Of a stretch of 32,991 bases of DNA, positions 17,377 through 25,774 are shown in pieces. The position numbers were made by a program, and so were the translations under genes. The DNA comes from Anaerolineales bacterium (GTDB taxonomy: Bacteria > Chloroflexota > Anaerolineae > Anaerolineales > UBA6668): the NCBI GenBank assembly GCA_020630805.1, contig JAHDIM010000023.1, positions 1 through 32,991 of the forward strand, in the 5' to 3' direction. The notes beneath the pieces are model-generated. The model saw nothing but the letters and a program-made list of their open reading frames with translations, did no database searches and had not been told where the DNA came from. The number at the start of each line of letters is the position of its first letter. Position 1 is the first letter of the stretch.

Positions 17377-17428
17377 CACAACGTCTACTATCAACGCAAT
17401 TCCAATGGAATTTACGCATCAGAAATTT

Positions 17429-17815
17429 TTAGTTATGCAAAACAGTATCTACGCTTTGGCGAAGCTGAGACGGCAAAAATGGCTTTGTAATATAGTCTGC
17501 AACTTTCGCAATGTTCACCCCAAACGTGCGGTCATAATGGGTGTCCATTGCCGTCACCACAATTACTGGAATATCTTTGGTTTTAGATCCAGCACGTAGT
17601 TTCATGTAGACTTCCCAGCCGTGCATATCATTCATCATGAGATCTAGTAACACCAGATCTGGGTTATGCTCTTGCACTGCACGCAGTCCGCTAGCGCCAC
17701 CACTTGCCATAATGAGATTGGTATTCTCTTGCTCTAAGATCAGCTTCAATAGTTCTAGAAAATCTTCATCGTCTTCAATGCAAACAATGGTTTTGGGCTT
17801 AGGTTTATTCGTCAT
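17429..17815 (-). CDS. single-domain response regulator (receiver only)
   Basis: This is a 128-aa CheY-like receiver with no output domain. The phosphorylation set is complete: acidic pocket EDDED (14-18), Asp58 in LVLLDLMM, Thr88 in VVTAMD and Lys111 in ITKPF. The frame is open 12 codons upstream to 17851, but GAGG lies just ahead of the ATG at 17815 and the receiver fold starts there. No histidine kinase is adjacent. The nearest orphan kinase is the TPR protein at 20845-22686. It could act in a phosphorelay or by protein contact. The 269-nt gap to the divergent gene at 18085 is AT-rich with no promoter I can define. Confidence 0.88.
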   Translation of the reverse strand: MTNKPKPKTIVCIEDDEDFLELLKLILEQENTNLIMASGGASGLRAVQEHNPDLVLLDLMMNDMHGWEVYMKLRAGSKTKDIPVIVVTAMDTHYDRTFGVNIAKVADYITKPFLPSQLRQSVDTVLHN

Positions 17816-18071
17816 ACAATCCTCAAAAATATAAAAATTTACCGATAACATGCGAAGGTGAACCTACTTTTACAATCTTCGCCCTACCTAGAATACTGTC
17901 GCCTTAAGTTACCCCAATACTGGCATCTTCTCAACTAAGGTTTCGTAAGCATTTCGTTCGAATATCGTTTGAAAAACAAGATTTTGAATTGTTAGAAAAT
18001 AAAAACAATTTCAATTGCATTTCTCTGACTAAAGCCATAAACTTATAACCGTTTTATAACAGATGAGGGAC

Positions 18072-18075
18072 GGAG
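18072..18075 (+). promoter_or_regulatory. ribosome binding site deciding a TTG start
   Basis: GGAG lies 9 nt before the TTG at 18085. It supports that non-ATG start, and the signal peptide begins there. Confidence 0.6.
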
Positions 18076-18084
18076 AAAATTCAG

Positions 18085-19770
18085 TTGAAATTGCGAAAAG
18101 TTGTCTATTTCGTCTGCTTTGTGCTGTTTACACAAACTGTACAAACACCCCATACACAAGCATCCTTACTACTAGATCCAAGATTCGGCGCTGTTGAAGC
18201 GTATCGCGCCCCAGACTTGGCCCAGCAAACAGGCATTGGTTGGGATCGGGTTCGTGTACATTGGGATAAATGGCAGCCGACCGGACCCAAGGACTGGGTT
18301 CATCAGGGTCAAGAATCAAGTTGGATTGCAACTGCGAACGCGCAAGGACGTCAAGTTGCTGGCTTGCTAATTACCACGCCAAGCTGGGCAACAAATGGAA
18401 AGTCCAAAGTAGGTGTTCCAACTGGCCTAGACCTGCCAATTGATGACCCAAACAATGTCTGGGCTGGCTTCGTCCGCAAGATTGTGACTGAATATAAAGG
18501 TCAAGTTCACCATTGGATCATCTGGAATGAGCCAGATGTTTTAGCGGATCATTGGGGACTTCAATTTGATGGCACTGAGGCTGAGTATTATCGACTGCTG
18601 AAAGTGGCATATTTAGTCGCAAAAGACGTAGATCCGACCGTCAAAATTCACATGGCGGGTCTGACCTACTGGCATGACTGGCACAATGGTCTAGCTCCCT
18701 ACCTGCAACGTTTCCTGAATGTTGCGATTACTGACCCTGACGCGCCTGCCAACAACTACTTCTTCGACGCAATTACCGCGCACGTCTATTTCCGTTCAGG
18801 ATCGGTCTATGACATTATTGCGTTCCAAAAGAATATTCTGCGAACTTACGGCCTAGATAAACCAGTCTGGCTGAACGAGACCAATGCCCCCCCGTTCGAT
18901 GACCCGTACAAACCATGGGACACGCCGTTAGTGCCTATCACCATGGAACAACAAGCCGATTTCTTTGTACAAGCGCCGCTGCTGGCCTTCGCCGCAGGTG
19001 CTGAACGCATCGCGGCCTATAACTTGTTTGACCCAGCCGGTGCGCACCCGCAAGGGGATAGTTACGGGATCTACCGACCAAACCGAACACCACGACCTGC
19101 AGCGTTGAGCTATCAACATCTTATTCGGCGGATGAGCGGTTTTCAAAGCCTACAGTTGCAGCGGCTAGCGCGCTACGACCGCGTTAAAGTCACGCATCCG
19201 TTGCGTGAGACAACGGTGCTTTGGAACAGAACTGGCGTTGACGAAATTATTTATTTGTCGGCGCATCCATGGGTGGTCAATGTAGAAATTGTGGACAAAT
19301 ATGGGGCTGTCGTTGACTATGAAGTCAACGGCTCCAACTATGTCATTACGTTGCCTGGCGCCAATTGCTTAGGCGAAGGTGGGGAATGTTATGTCGGTGG
19401 CGGCTCAATTTTTGTTGTTGAAACGCTTGCTGAGCCAGTCGTTCCAACGGCTGTCCCGCACCCATCAGCAACACCGTTGCCAACGGGTGTCACAGAGGCA
19501 GTTATAACACCAGAGTCTACAAATGAGGCGCTCATTCCATTAACTGGCGTTACTGAAATTCCTCCAACAGAGGCTACCACTGCCAGTGTTGAAGAATACG
19601 ATGTCTATAGTGTGCAACCGGGCGATTCATTGGCACGCATCGCCGCCAATCACTTGATTACGATCCCTGAACTTATTAGCTTGAACGGTCTTGAAACCAA
19701 TGTGCTTCAAATTGGCCAAGAGTTATTGGTGCCGAAACGCACCTTCTTAACCTCTGAAGAAGAACAATAA
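18085..19770 (+). CDS. secreted clan GH-A glycoside hydrolase-like protein with LysM
   Basis: This 561-aa exported protein has a signal peptide (about 1-26, cleavage near TQAS). The catalytic domain (about 27-360) has the GH-A layout: WIIWNEPD with acid/base Glu149 and VWLNETN with nucleophile Glu265, resembling GH39 or cellulase-type barrels. A beta domain (about 370-435), a Pro/Thr linker (about 438-505) and a LysM (about 511-557, YSVQPGDSLARIAANHLI) follow. The LysM probably holds the enzyme on the cell wall. The substrate cannot be named. It is flanked by unrelated genes on the other strand. The start is a TTG with a good GGAG upstream. Confidence 0.8.
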   Translation: MKLRKVVYFVCFVLFTQTVQTPHTQASLLLDPRFGAVEAYRAPDLAQQTGIGWDRVRVHWDKWQPTGPKDWVHQGQESSWIATANAQGRQVAGLLITTPSWATNGKSKVGVPTGLDLPIDDPNNVWAGFVRKIVTEYKGQVHHWIIWNEPDVLADHWGLQFDGTEAEYYRLLKVAYLVAKDVDPTVKIHMAGLTYWHDWHNGLAPYLQRFLNVAITDPDAPANNYFFDAITAHVYFRSGSVYDIIAFQKNILRTYGLDKPVWLNETNAPPFDDPYKPWDTPLVPITMEQQADFFVQAPLLAFAAGAERIAAYNLFDPAGAHPQGDSYGIYRPNRTPRPAALSYQHLIRRMSGFQSLQLQRLARYDRVKVTHPLRETTVLWNRTGVDEIIYLSAHPWVVNVEIVDKYGAVVDYEVNGSNYVITLPGANCLGEGGECYVGGGSIFVVETLAEPVVPTAVPHPSATPLPTGVTEAVITPESTNEALIPLTGVTEIPPTEATTASVEEYDVYSVQPGDSLARIAANHLITIPELISLNGLETNVLQIGQELLVPKRTFLTSEEEQ

Positions 19771-19774
19771 TTTC

Positions 19775-20812
19775 CTAAGCAACTTCCGCAATAAGCTTGA
19801 GCGTCGTATCTACGTGCTCAGCTGTAATCCAATGATGCGTCGCAAAGCGGAAGTTGTTACCGTACATGTTATAAGTCAGCACATTGTTGTCTTCCAAATG
19901 CTGCGTTAGCTGTGCACCGTTGACGCCAAAATTTTCGTCCAATTCAAAAAACACCAAATTGGTTTGATTAGGCACGTCACGCACTTGGATCCCGCCAATG
20001 GCGTTGAGGCCATCTACGAGTCGTTGCGCATTGGCGTGGTCCGTTGCTAAACCAGCAACCATCTTTTTCAAGGACACAATGCCTGCTGCCGCCAAAATAC
20101 CAGCTTGACGCATGCCGCCGCCCATCATTTTCCGTACGCGCAGCACTTGCGCCACAAAGTCTTTAGAGCCGCACACCATTGAGCCAACAGGTGCACTCAA
20201 ACCCTTGGACAAGCAGAAATAAACAGAGTCAGCGGACGCAACAAGGTCTTTGACATCGACATCTAGCGCAACTGCCGCATTGAAAAGACGCGCCCCGTCT
20301 ACGTGTAACTTCAAATTGTGTCTTTTCGCAAGCTCCCCAACATCTGCGGTAAATTCTGGCGTCAGCGGTGTACCGCCCATGTAGTTGTGCGTATTTTCAA
20401 TACAGATCATGCGCGTAACGGGGAAATGCGGGTTACCAAGCTTCCGAATAGATGCTTCGACTTGATCCAACGGCAACGTGCCATCTTCGTTTTCAGGCAC
20501 GGTTCGAATTTGCACAGCCCCCACAACAGACGTCGATGCCTGCTCGTTCAAGAAGATGTGCGAGTTTGCCCCACAAATAATTTCATCACCCCGTTGCGTT
20601 TGCGCCACAATCGATGAGATATTTGCCATCGTTCCTGACGGGACAAAAATCGCTGCTTCTTTACCTAGCATTTCAGCGGCCAACGCTTGTAATTCATTAA
20701 CGGTTGGATCATCACCGTAGACATCATCGCCAACGGCGGCGGCGGCCATTGCAGCACGCATTTCGGCGGTCGGATGAGAAACAGTGTCAGAGCGAAAATC
20801 GATTGTATTCAT
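19775..20812 (-). CDS. ltaE: low-specificity L-threonine aldolase
   Basis: This PLP enzyme splits L-threonine or allo-threonine to glycine and acetaldehyde. The 345-aa length is typical. It starts with IDFRSDTVSHPT, followed by GDDVYGDDPTVNELQ. Further on are PSGTMANI, GANSHIFLNEQ with His85, HVDGARLFNA (Asp172) and CLSKGLSAPVGS with PLP-binding Lys203. AGGAAACC precedes the ATG at 20812 as ribosome site. It lies 32 nt after the TPR kinase gene, so cotranscription is possible though a functional link is not obvious. It ends 4 nt from the stop of the glycosidase gene, tail to tail. Confidence 0.95.
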   Translation of the reverse strand: MNTIDFRSDTVSHPTAEMRAAMAAAAVGDDVYGDDPTVNELQALAAEMLGKEAAIFVPSGTMANISSIVAQTQRGDEIICGANSHIFLNEQASTSVVGAVQIRTVPENEDGTLPLDQVEASIRKLGNPHFPVTRMICIENTHNYMGGTPLTPEFTADVGELAKRHNLKLHVDGARLFNAAVALDVDVKDLVASADSVYFCLSKGLSAPVGSMVCGSKDFVAQVLRVRKMMGGGMRQAGILAAAGIVSLKKMVAGLATDHANAQRLVDGLNAIGGIQVRDVPNQTNLVFFELDENFGVNGAQLTQHLEDNNVLTYNMYGNNFRFATHHWITAEHVDTTLKLIAEVA

Positions 20813-20844
20813 GGTTTCCTGTAGAAGTTACGGTTGCAGTTGAA

Positions 20845-22686
20845 CTAACGCAACGGTAATTTTACAGACACCGTGGTTCCTAATCCAGCCCCAGCGGAAT
20901 TAATAGTAATTTCCCCGTCTAGCGCAGTGACCATTAACTGAACCCGATATAGCCCCGCGCCTAGACCAGGAATATCGCCTGCTTTGTAAGCACGGAAAAA
21001 TAGCTTGAAGACTTTGTCTAAATTTTCTGGTTCGATGCCCATCCCTTCATCTACAACACGTAACACAAGATGCGTGTTTGTCACCTCCAATTGCACCGTG
21101 ATGGAGTTATCTGGTGGTGTGTATTTGAGCGCATTTTTGAGTAATTCAACTGCAATAGATGACGTCAGTTCTGTATCGATATGAACTGGGGTTGCATCTG
21201 CTACATCAAACACGTAAGTTACGTTTTGGGCGCCTCCAGCTATCCGCTGCAACAACTCAACTAAATTCGCCCCCCAAATGCCTATGGTAACTGAGGTATA
21301 GGTCAGTTCAAGAGTGTCAATAGTGGTGGTCTCCACAGTATCAACATCATTTAGTAACTGCGAAAGAGACTTAAGCGCAGCAGTGATGCGTTCATGTAAT
21401 TGGGTTTCTTTTTCAGGAGTCAGCTTTGCTTTATACCGCCGCAGCATGTTCACTGAGTTCCCAATAATGCTTAGCGGTGTGCGAAATTCATGCATGACCG
21501 TATTCAACATGTTAGTGCGTACGTTATTTGCCTGTTCCGATTGTTCTAATGCAGCTAACACATCGGCTGTGCGCTGCTCGACTAGAACCTCAAGCTCTTC
21601 CGTACGTAACCGCTGAATTTCAGCCTCTTTCTCAGCCACCTCGACTTCATACGCCACCCGCAGATATCGCATCTGTTCTTGGTTATGCTCACCAATAAAT
21701 TGGGTTTGAATTTCTTGAAATTGCTCATGGTGATGAAGAGCTACTTCAAAATCTTGCTTCGCTTTCGCCACTCTTGACAATGAACGATGCGCCTCATAAG
21801 CAGTCTCTAAATGCCCACAAGCTAATGCCCGCTCTAGTGCATACTTTAGGATATTTTCTGATTCTTCATACTGTGCTTGCCCATACAAGAAGTCGCCATA
21901 GTCATGATTTGTAGACGCAATTAATGAGTCGTCTTGGACATGTTCCAAGGTGAGCAATGCTTGCTGATAGTAATATTGCGCCTGCTCACTTTCGCCTAGT
22001 TCCTTATACGTATTGGCAAGTGTGCAATAAATATTGGTGTTGTTGTGGTGCTCAGTGGGGTCACGATATTCAAACGCCAAAATTGAAAATTCAAGGCCCT
22101 TTTCTGGCTCACCATTCTGAAGATAAGCCTTTCCAAGGTTGTGATACGTGATCAGTTCAAGGCGAGGGGCAGGCACATCAAGCGTTTCAATCAATTCGCG
22201 AATTTTCAAGAAATGCGTAATTGACGTCAGGAAATCTTTTGACTTCGCATTGCTAATCCCTAAGCCATTATGAGCATAGATCTGATGCGTCGTATCACCT
22301 GCTTGTTCAGCGCTACTGAGAAATTGGTGATAATACGATTGTGCCCGCGGAAGATCCCCTAACTGCTCATGCGCTACGCCTGAAACATACTGTGCTAAGC
22401 GCCGAGTATCGCGACTTTTCAAAATAGCCGTTGGATACGCAAGTACCTGTGACGCTAATGCTATTGCACGGCGATATTCAGCCAAATTAATTGATGCGCG
22501 GGCCTGGTTAACCATGGACCGCGCAATACCCGCTACATCACCATCGGAGCCAGCCCTTTTGGCGAGAATTTCAGCTTCTTTTGCTTTTTCAAACGACTGT
22601 TGGGGATCTGTTCCTAAACAGGCCTCAGCTTCCCTATTTAGAATATCTACCGTTTTCACAGGTGCATCTTCTGTCTGATACAACAT
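20845..22686 (-). CDS. soluble histidine kinase with TPR sensor region
   Basis: This 613-aa protein has no signal peptide or membrane helix. Residues about 10-325 are TPR-like helix pairs (for example LGKAYLQNGEPEKGLEFSILAF and LANTYKELGESEQAQYYYQQA). A coiled coil (about 335-390) leads to HisKA with His399 in VMHEFRTPLS. The HATPase domain shows LLKNALKYTPPDNS (N box), VVDEGMGIEP (G1) and GLGAGLYRVQLMV (G2). Cytoplasmic TPR kinases usually sense through protein partners. No receiver domain is fused, and the nearest lone receiver is at 17429-17815. Confidence 0.9.
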   Translation of the reverse strand: MLYQTEDAPVKTVDILNREAEACLGTDPQQSFEKAKEAEILAKRAGSDGDVAGIARSMVNQARASINLAEYRRAIALASQVLAYPTAILKSRDTRRLAQYVSGVAHEQLGDLPRAQSYYHQFLSSAEQAGDTTHQIYAHNGLGISNAKSKDFLTSITHFLKIRELIETLDVPAPRLELITYHNLGKAYLQNGEPEKGLEFSILAFEYRDPTEHHNNTNIYCTLANTYKELGESEQAQYYYQQALLTLEHVQDDSLIASTNHDYGDFLYGQAQYEESENILKYALERALACGHLETAYEAHRSLSRVAKAKQDFEVALHHHEQFQEIQTQFIGEHNQEQMRYLRVAYEVEVAEKEAEIQRLRTEELEVLVEQRTADVLAALEQSEQANNVRTNMLNTVMHEFRTPLSIIGNSVNMLRRYKAKLTPEKETQLHERITAALKSLSQLLNDVDTVETTTIDTLELTYTSVTIGIWGANLVELLQRIAGGAQNVTYVFDVADATPVHIDTELTSSIAVELLKNALKYTPPDNSITVQLEVTNTHLVLRVVDEGMGIEPENLDKVFKLFFRAYKAGDIPGLGAGLYRVQLMVTALDGEITINSAGAGLGTTVSVKLPLR

Positions 22687-23080
22687 ACGAGGTCATTTCT
22701 ACCATTTCAACTAATATTGAGTTCCAGACTTGGCGACATATCAAATGTAAGATCAGCATGCGAGACTACAACGTCTAATCTCATAAACAATAATGACAAC
22801 CATGCTGCTCGCGGAATACACACCTAGCCCTATATATTCACAATTACCATTTGTTTTACCACATATAAATCTAAATATGTTTATTTTAGTCTAAATATAA
22901 TAGCTATTCTGAAAGTGAGGAATAAAGCAATCTCAGTCATACCAGATGAGTAGTTACCCAAGAATCGCCCTTAACCAACACGCGCATCAAAACTGATGCG
23001 CGTATTAATTCTATTTTTTTGTCATGAGCCACGACCCACGTAGCAACAATTACGAGCGATCCATAAGACCGCTCGACTTG
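22687..23080. other. AT-rich intergenic region with one hairpin
   Basis: This 394-bp gap carries no gene I can support. It is the likely promoter region of the TPR kinase (which starts at 22686). About 22840-22910 is very AT-rich, with a repeated TCTAAATAT word and a TATAAT on the plus strand at 22896-22901. The only clear structure is the hairpin at 22980-23003. Short open frames here have no coding character. Confidence 0.5.
22980..23003. terminator. strong hairpin after the nitrilase-like gene
   Basis: ACGCGCATCA (22980-22989) pairs perfectly with TGATGCGCGT (22994-23003) around AAAC. The nearest gene end is the nitrilase-like gene (stop at 23081, minus strand), but on that strand there is no T-run after the stem. 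A TTTTTTT lies at 23014-23020 on the plus strand, about 10 nt from the stem. Confidence 0.5.
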
Positions 23081-23917
23081 CTAATACTTCTTCACAATTT
23101 GGCGATAAATATCTGGCTGCCGATTTTGGAAGGTGTGGAATTCTTCACGTTTACGACGGACATCACTCAAATCAATACGAGCGATGGCATAGCCCTCAGC
23201 TGGACCACCAGTTTCAGGATCGAGTTCGCCTTTCATTGATGCATAAACTTCACCGCGCGGGCCAGTGATAGCGCTATGGCCACAGAATGAAGCCGTTACA
23301 TCTTCACCGACACGGTTCGCCGTTGCCATGAAAAAGGCGTTTTCAACGGAACGCGCTTGCAAGTAAGCATCCAGTTCGTCTTCTTGACCAGTCTCCCAGT
23401 TTGCACTAGTCAGTACCAACTCAGCACCTTCCATTGCCAAACAGCGTGCTGCTTCTGGAAACGCAAGATCATAGCCACTGAGCAAGCCAACCAACCCAAA
23501 CTTAGTTTCAAACACTGGAAAACGCAAACCACGGCGGAACGCCATCCGTTCTTCGCCTTTCAAGTGCACTTTGCGATACTCACCAACGAGTTCACCGTCT
23601 GGGCCAACCAAGACAGTTGAGTTGAAAATAATTGATTCAACTTTTTCTTTTGAGGGCATCCCAAACGCAATGTAGACACCATAGTCGCTGGCACGTTGCG
23701 CAAGCAAATTGACCGTTGGGCCAGGAATGCGTTGTGCCAAATCTGTAAACCGCACGCCACATTCATAGCCACTAGTAATCAACTCTGGAAAGACGATGAC
23801 ATCGACTTTTTGTTGACCACAAATGGTCTTGATGTATTCAGACATCTTGATGAGATTGTCTTCCATCTCATACAAGGTCGGTTTCATTTGAACGGTAGCG
23901 ATAGTAACTTCGCGCAT
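23081..23917 (-). CDS. nitrilase-superfamily protein with catalytic Cys replaced by Gly
   Basis: This 278-aa protein has the full carbon-nitrogen hydrolase fold pattern. The catalytic Glu is present in VIVFPELITSGYE (Glu45) and the Lys in GEYRKVHLKG (Lys116). The third motif, usually GLLICYDLRFPE, reads VGLLSGYDLAFPE, so the nucleophilic Cys position is Gly148. The codon is GGC, one base from TGC. The frame is intact and the rest of the core is well kept (SANWE, ENAFFMATANRVG), so this does not look like decay. Normal members cleave amides or nitriles. This one is inferred to be inactive as such, or to work differently. It lies downstream of the rluD-like gene on the same strand, separated by an inverted repeat. 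Confidence 0.85.
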   Translation of the reverse strand: MREVTIATVQMKPTLYEMEDNLIKMSEYIKTICGQQKVDVIVFPELITSGYECGVRFTDLAQRIPGPTVNLLAQRASDYGVYIAFGMPSKEKVESIIFNSTVLVGPDGELVGEYRKVHLKGEERMAFRRGLRFPVFETKFGLVGLLSGYDLAFPEAARCLAMEGAELVLTSANWETGQEDELDAYLQARSVENAFFMATANRVGEDVTASFCGHSAITGPRGEVYASMKGELDPETGGPAEGYAIARIDLSDVRRKREEFHTFQNRQPDIYRQIVKKY

Positions 23918-23957
23918 GGGGCCTCGGAAATTATTTAGGAATTTTTATTTTGAGTTT

Positions 23958-24057
23958 CTAATTACTAATGGCTAATCGGCTGATTTATTTCAATCCATCG
24001 GGTAGCCAAAAGTGATATTTACAAGAAATTCAGCCATCAGCTATTTGCCAATCAGCC
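23958..24057. repeat. imperfect long inverted repeat touching a stop codon
   Basis: The left arm (about 23958-23991, containing AATGGCTAATCGGCTGATT) pairs imperfectly with the right arm (about 24025-24057, containing TCAGCCATCAGC), with small gaps. The right arm runs directly into the stop codon of the pseudouridine synthase gene at 24057. It fills most of the gap between two minus-strand genes. Confidence 0.6.
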
Positions 24058-24980
24058 TACAAATATTCGAGCACAGATTGCAAATCTTCAGGCAACTGAC
24101 TCTCGAACGTTTTTTCTATATTTGAAGGCAATTGTAGCACTAAACGATAGGCATGTAAAAACTGTCGCTTTAGCTGTACGGGGGAATTCTTGATGCTGGT
24201 GCGGGTGCCATAGGTCTCATCGCCGGCAACGGGATTGCCTAAAAACGCCATATGTACGCGGATCTGATGCGTGCGGCCAGTTTCAATGTTGACATCTACT
24301 AAGGTGAAGGCGTCGTATTGTTGAAGTGCCGTGAAATGAGAAATAGCCAGCCGGCCGCGCTCATGATGCGGCGGATAGGCGGACATGCGTTTGCGATTAC
24401 GCGGGTCCCGGTCAATGTTAGTTTCGACAGTGCCCAGCGGTGATGGAAGCTCACCATGAACCAACGCATAGTAGCTCTTTTCGACCTCACGCGCTTTGAA
24501 CTGGGCTTGCAAAAATCGATGCGCATCATCATGCTTGGCGAGAATAATGACACCTGATGTGTCTTTGTCTAGTCGATGCACAAGTCCCGGTCGCTTCGCC
24601 CCACCCACACCTTTAATGTCTGGGCAGTGCCCCAGCACAGCATTGACTAAGGTCCCGCTGTAATGCCCCGCCGATGGATGCACCACCATGCCAGCGGGCT
24701 TGTTGACCACAATAACATCGCCATCTTCATACAGAATATCCAGTGGGATATTCTCTGCCAACATTTCCGTCGGCTCAGGGTCTGGCAACGTCACATCAAT
24801 TTGATCACCAACGTCTAACTTGACGCCAAATTTACGTGGTACATCCCCATTGAGCAGCACATGCCCAGCTTCAATGAGCTTATGAACTTGGGAACGAGAC
24901 AGATCAGTCAGATGTGCGGCCAGCGCTTTGTCTAGTCGCTCACCTTTCGCTGTGATCGTGAATTGAAGCGACTCAGCCAT
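24057..24980 (-). CDS. RluA/RluD-family pseudouridine synthase
   Basis: The enzyme turns specific uridines of rRNA (RluD type, large subunit) into pseudouridine. The 307-aa protein has an N-terminal S4 RNA-binding domain (about 14-65, ERLDKALAAHLTDLSRSQVHKLIEAGHV). The catalytic domain follows, with VNKPAGMVVHPS and the signature VHRLDKDTSGVIILAK carrying catalytic Asp138. GRTHQIRVH is also diagnostic. It lies 26 nt downstream of lspA on the same strand, a very common pairing in bacteria. The exact target site (RluD or another) is not certain. Confidence 0.93.
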   Translation of the reverse strand: MAESLQFTITAKGERLDKALAAHLTDLSRSQVHKLIEAGHVLLNGDVPRKFGVKLDVGDQIDVTLPDPEPTEMLAENIPLDILYEDGDVIVVNKPAGMVVHPSAGHYSGTLVNAVLGHCPDIKGVGGAKRPGLVHRLDKDTSGVIILAKHDDAHRFLQAQFKAREVEKSYYALVHGELPSPLGTVETNIDRDPRNRKRMSAYPPHHERGRLAISHFTALQQYDAFTLVDVNIETGRTHQIRVHMAFLGNPVAGDETYGTRTSIKNSPVQLKRQFLHAYRLVLQLPSNIEKTFESQLPEDLQSVLEYL

Positions 24981-25006
24981 GAGATAGAAATATGGATTGT
25001 TTCAGA

Positions 25007-25537
25007 TTAGTTCTCAGCAGGCGTTTCCACTGAGGCATCCGCTTCCGCAGTGGCTGCCTCACGCGCCGCGATTTCACGGGCTTCGACAATCATCACCATG
25101 ATCAACACGACCACCCCCATCGTAATGGCGAGGTCAGCGATATTGAAGACTGGAAAGCCATGAAAGTAAAGAAAATCGGTGACGTAACCGCGTTGTAAGC
25201 GATCAATTAGGTTGCCAATTGCACCGCCCATTTGTAAGCCGAGCGCCACGCGCACCATTTGCTCATGTGGCTCCAAAACGGCGTTGTAAATCATGATTGC
25301 GCCAACGACAACAAACGCGATTGCAGTAAAGAAGGCACCACCCTGCTGGAACATGCCAAAGGCTGCCCCAGAATTATGAGTATGGATGATGTCAAAAATA
25401 TCCTCTAAGAACGCAAACGGAATGTAACGTTCATAAAGCCCAAGCCCTTCGCGGACAAGACCTTTCGTGTATTGATCAAACGCAACAATAATTGCTGACA
25501 ATACATACAACACAACCTGATAACGAAACTTAACCAT
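25007..25537 (-). CDS. lspA: lipoprotein signal peptidase II
   Basis: LspA removes signal peptides from prolipoproteins after lipid attachment. This 176-aa protein has four membrane helices and the family motifs DQYTKGLV (near 21), HNSGAAFGMF (about 54-63), GGAIGNLIDRLQRGYVTDF (Asp112, Asp121) and FNIADLAI (Asp135); the conserved Asp residues form the active site. The C-terminal tail (about 152-176) is an Ala/Glu-rich extension beyond the usual end. The window encodes two or more likely substrates (lipoproteins at 672 and 1350). It is grouped with the pseudouridine synthase gene. Confidence 0.95.
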   Translation of the reverse strand: MVKFRYQVVLYVLSAIIVAFDQYTKGLVREGLGLYERYIPFAFLEDIFDIIHTHNSGAAFGMFQQGGAFFTAIAFVVVGAIMIYNAVLEPHEQMVRVALGLQMGGAIGNLIDRLQRGYVTDFLYFHGFPVFNIADLAITMGVVVLIMVMIVEAREIAAREAATAEADASVETPAEN

Positions 25538-25588
25538 TGAAACTCTTATTTAGAAGAAATGTGAGGAATTTGTGGGGAAACGCGAGCG

Positions 25589-25762
25589 CTAACGATCTAA
25601 TTCTGCGCCATCAATGAGACCAATCATCAAACCGATGAGGCCACCCGCCATTGCCAGTAAAGATTTTCGGCCCAATATAACGCCAACAATGCTGCCAACG
25701 ATGGTGCCAAAAAATCCCCAGAAGATGACTGTCGGGATAAGTTCAATTTCGCGTTCCTGCAT
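25589..25762 (-). CDS. 57-aa small membrane protein
   Basis: This short frame runs from ATG at 25762 (MQEREIELIPTVIFWGFFG...) to TAG at 25589. It has a charged start, a glycine-rich membrane helix (about 10-30, FFGTIVGSIVGVILG), a short basic turn (GRKS), a second glycine-rich helix (about 35-50) and an acidic end DGAELDR. It begins 12 nt after the histidine kinase stop, in the same direction, so it is probably part of that operon. There is no clear ribosome site. The regular small-residue helix pattern suggests a real protein. The function is unknown; an accessory of the kinase is one possibility. Confidence 0.55.
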   Translation of the reverse strand: MQEREIELIPTVIFWGFFGTIVGSIVGVILGRKSLLAMAGGLIGLMIGLIDGAELDR

Positions 25763-25774
25763 GCAGGAATTTTA

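Noticed and set aside
22581-22778. Plus-strand frame across the start of the TPR kinase
   Set aside because: It mostly overlaps the kinase gene in antisense and has no ribosome site.
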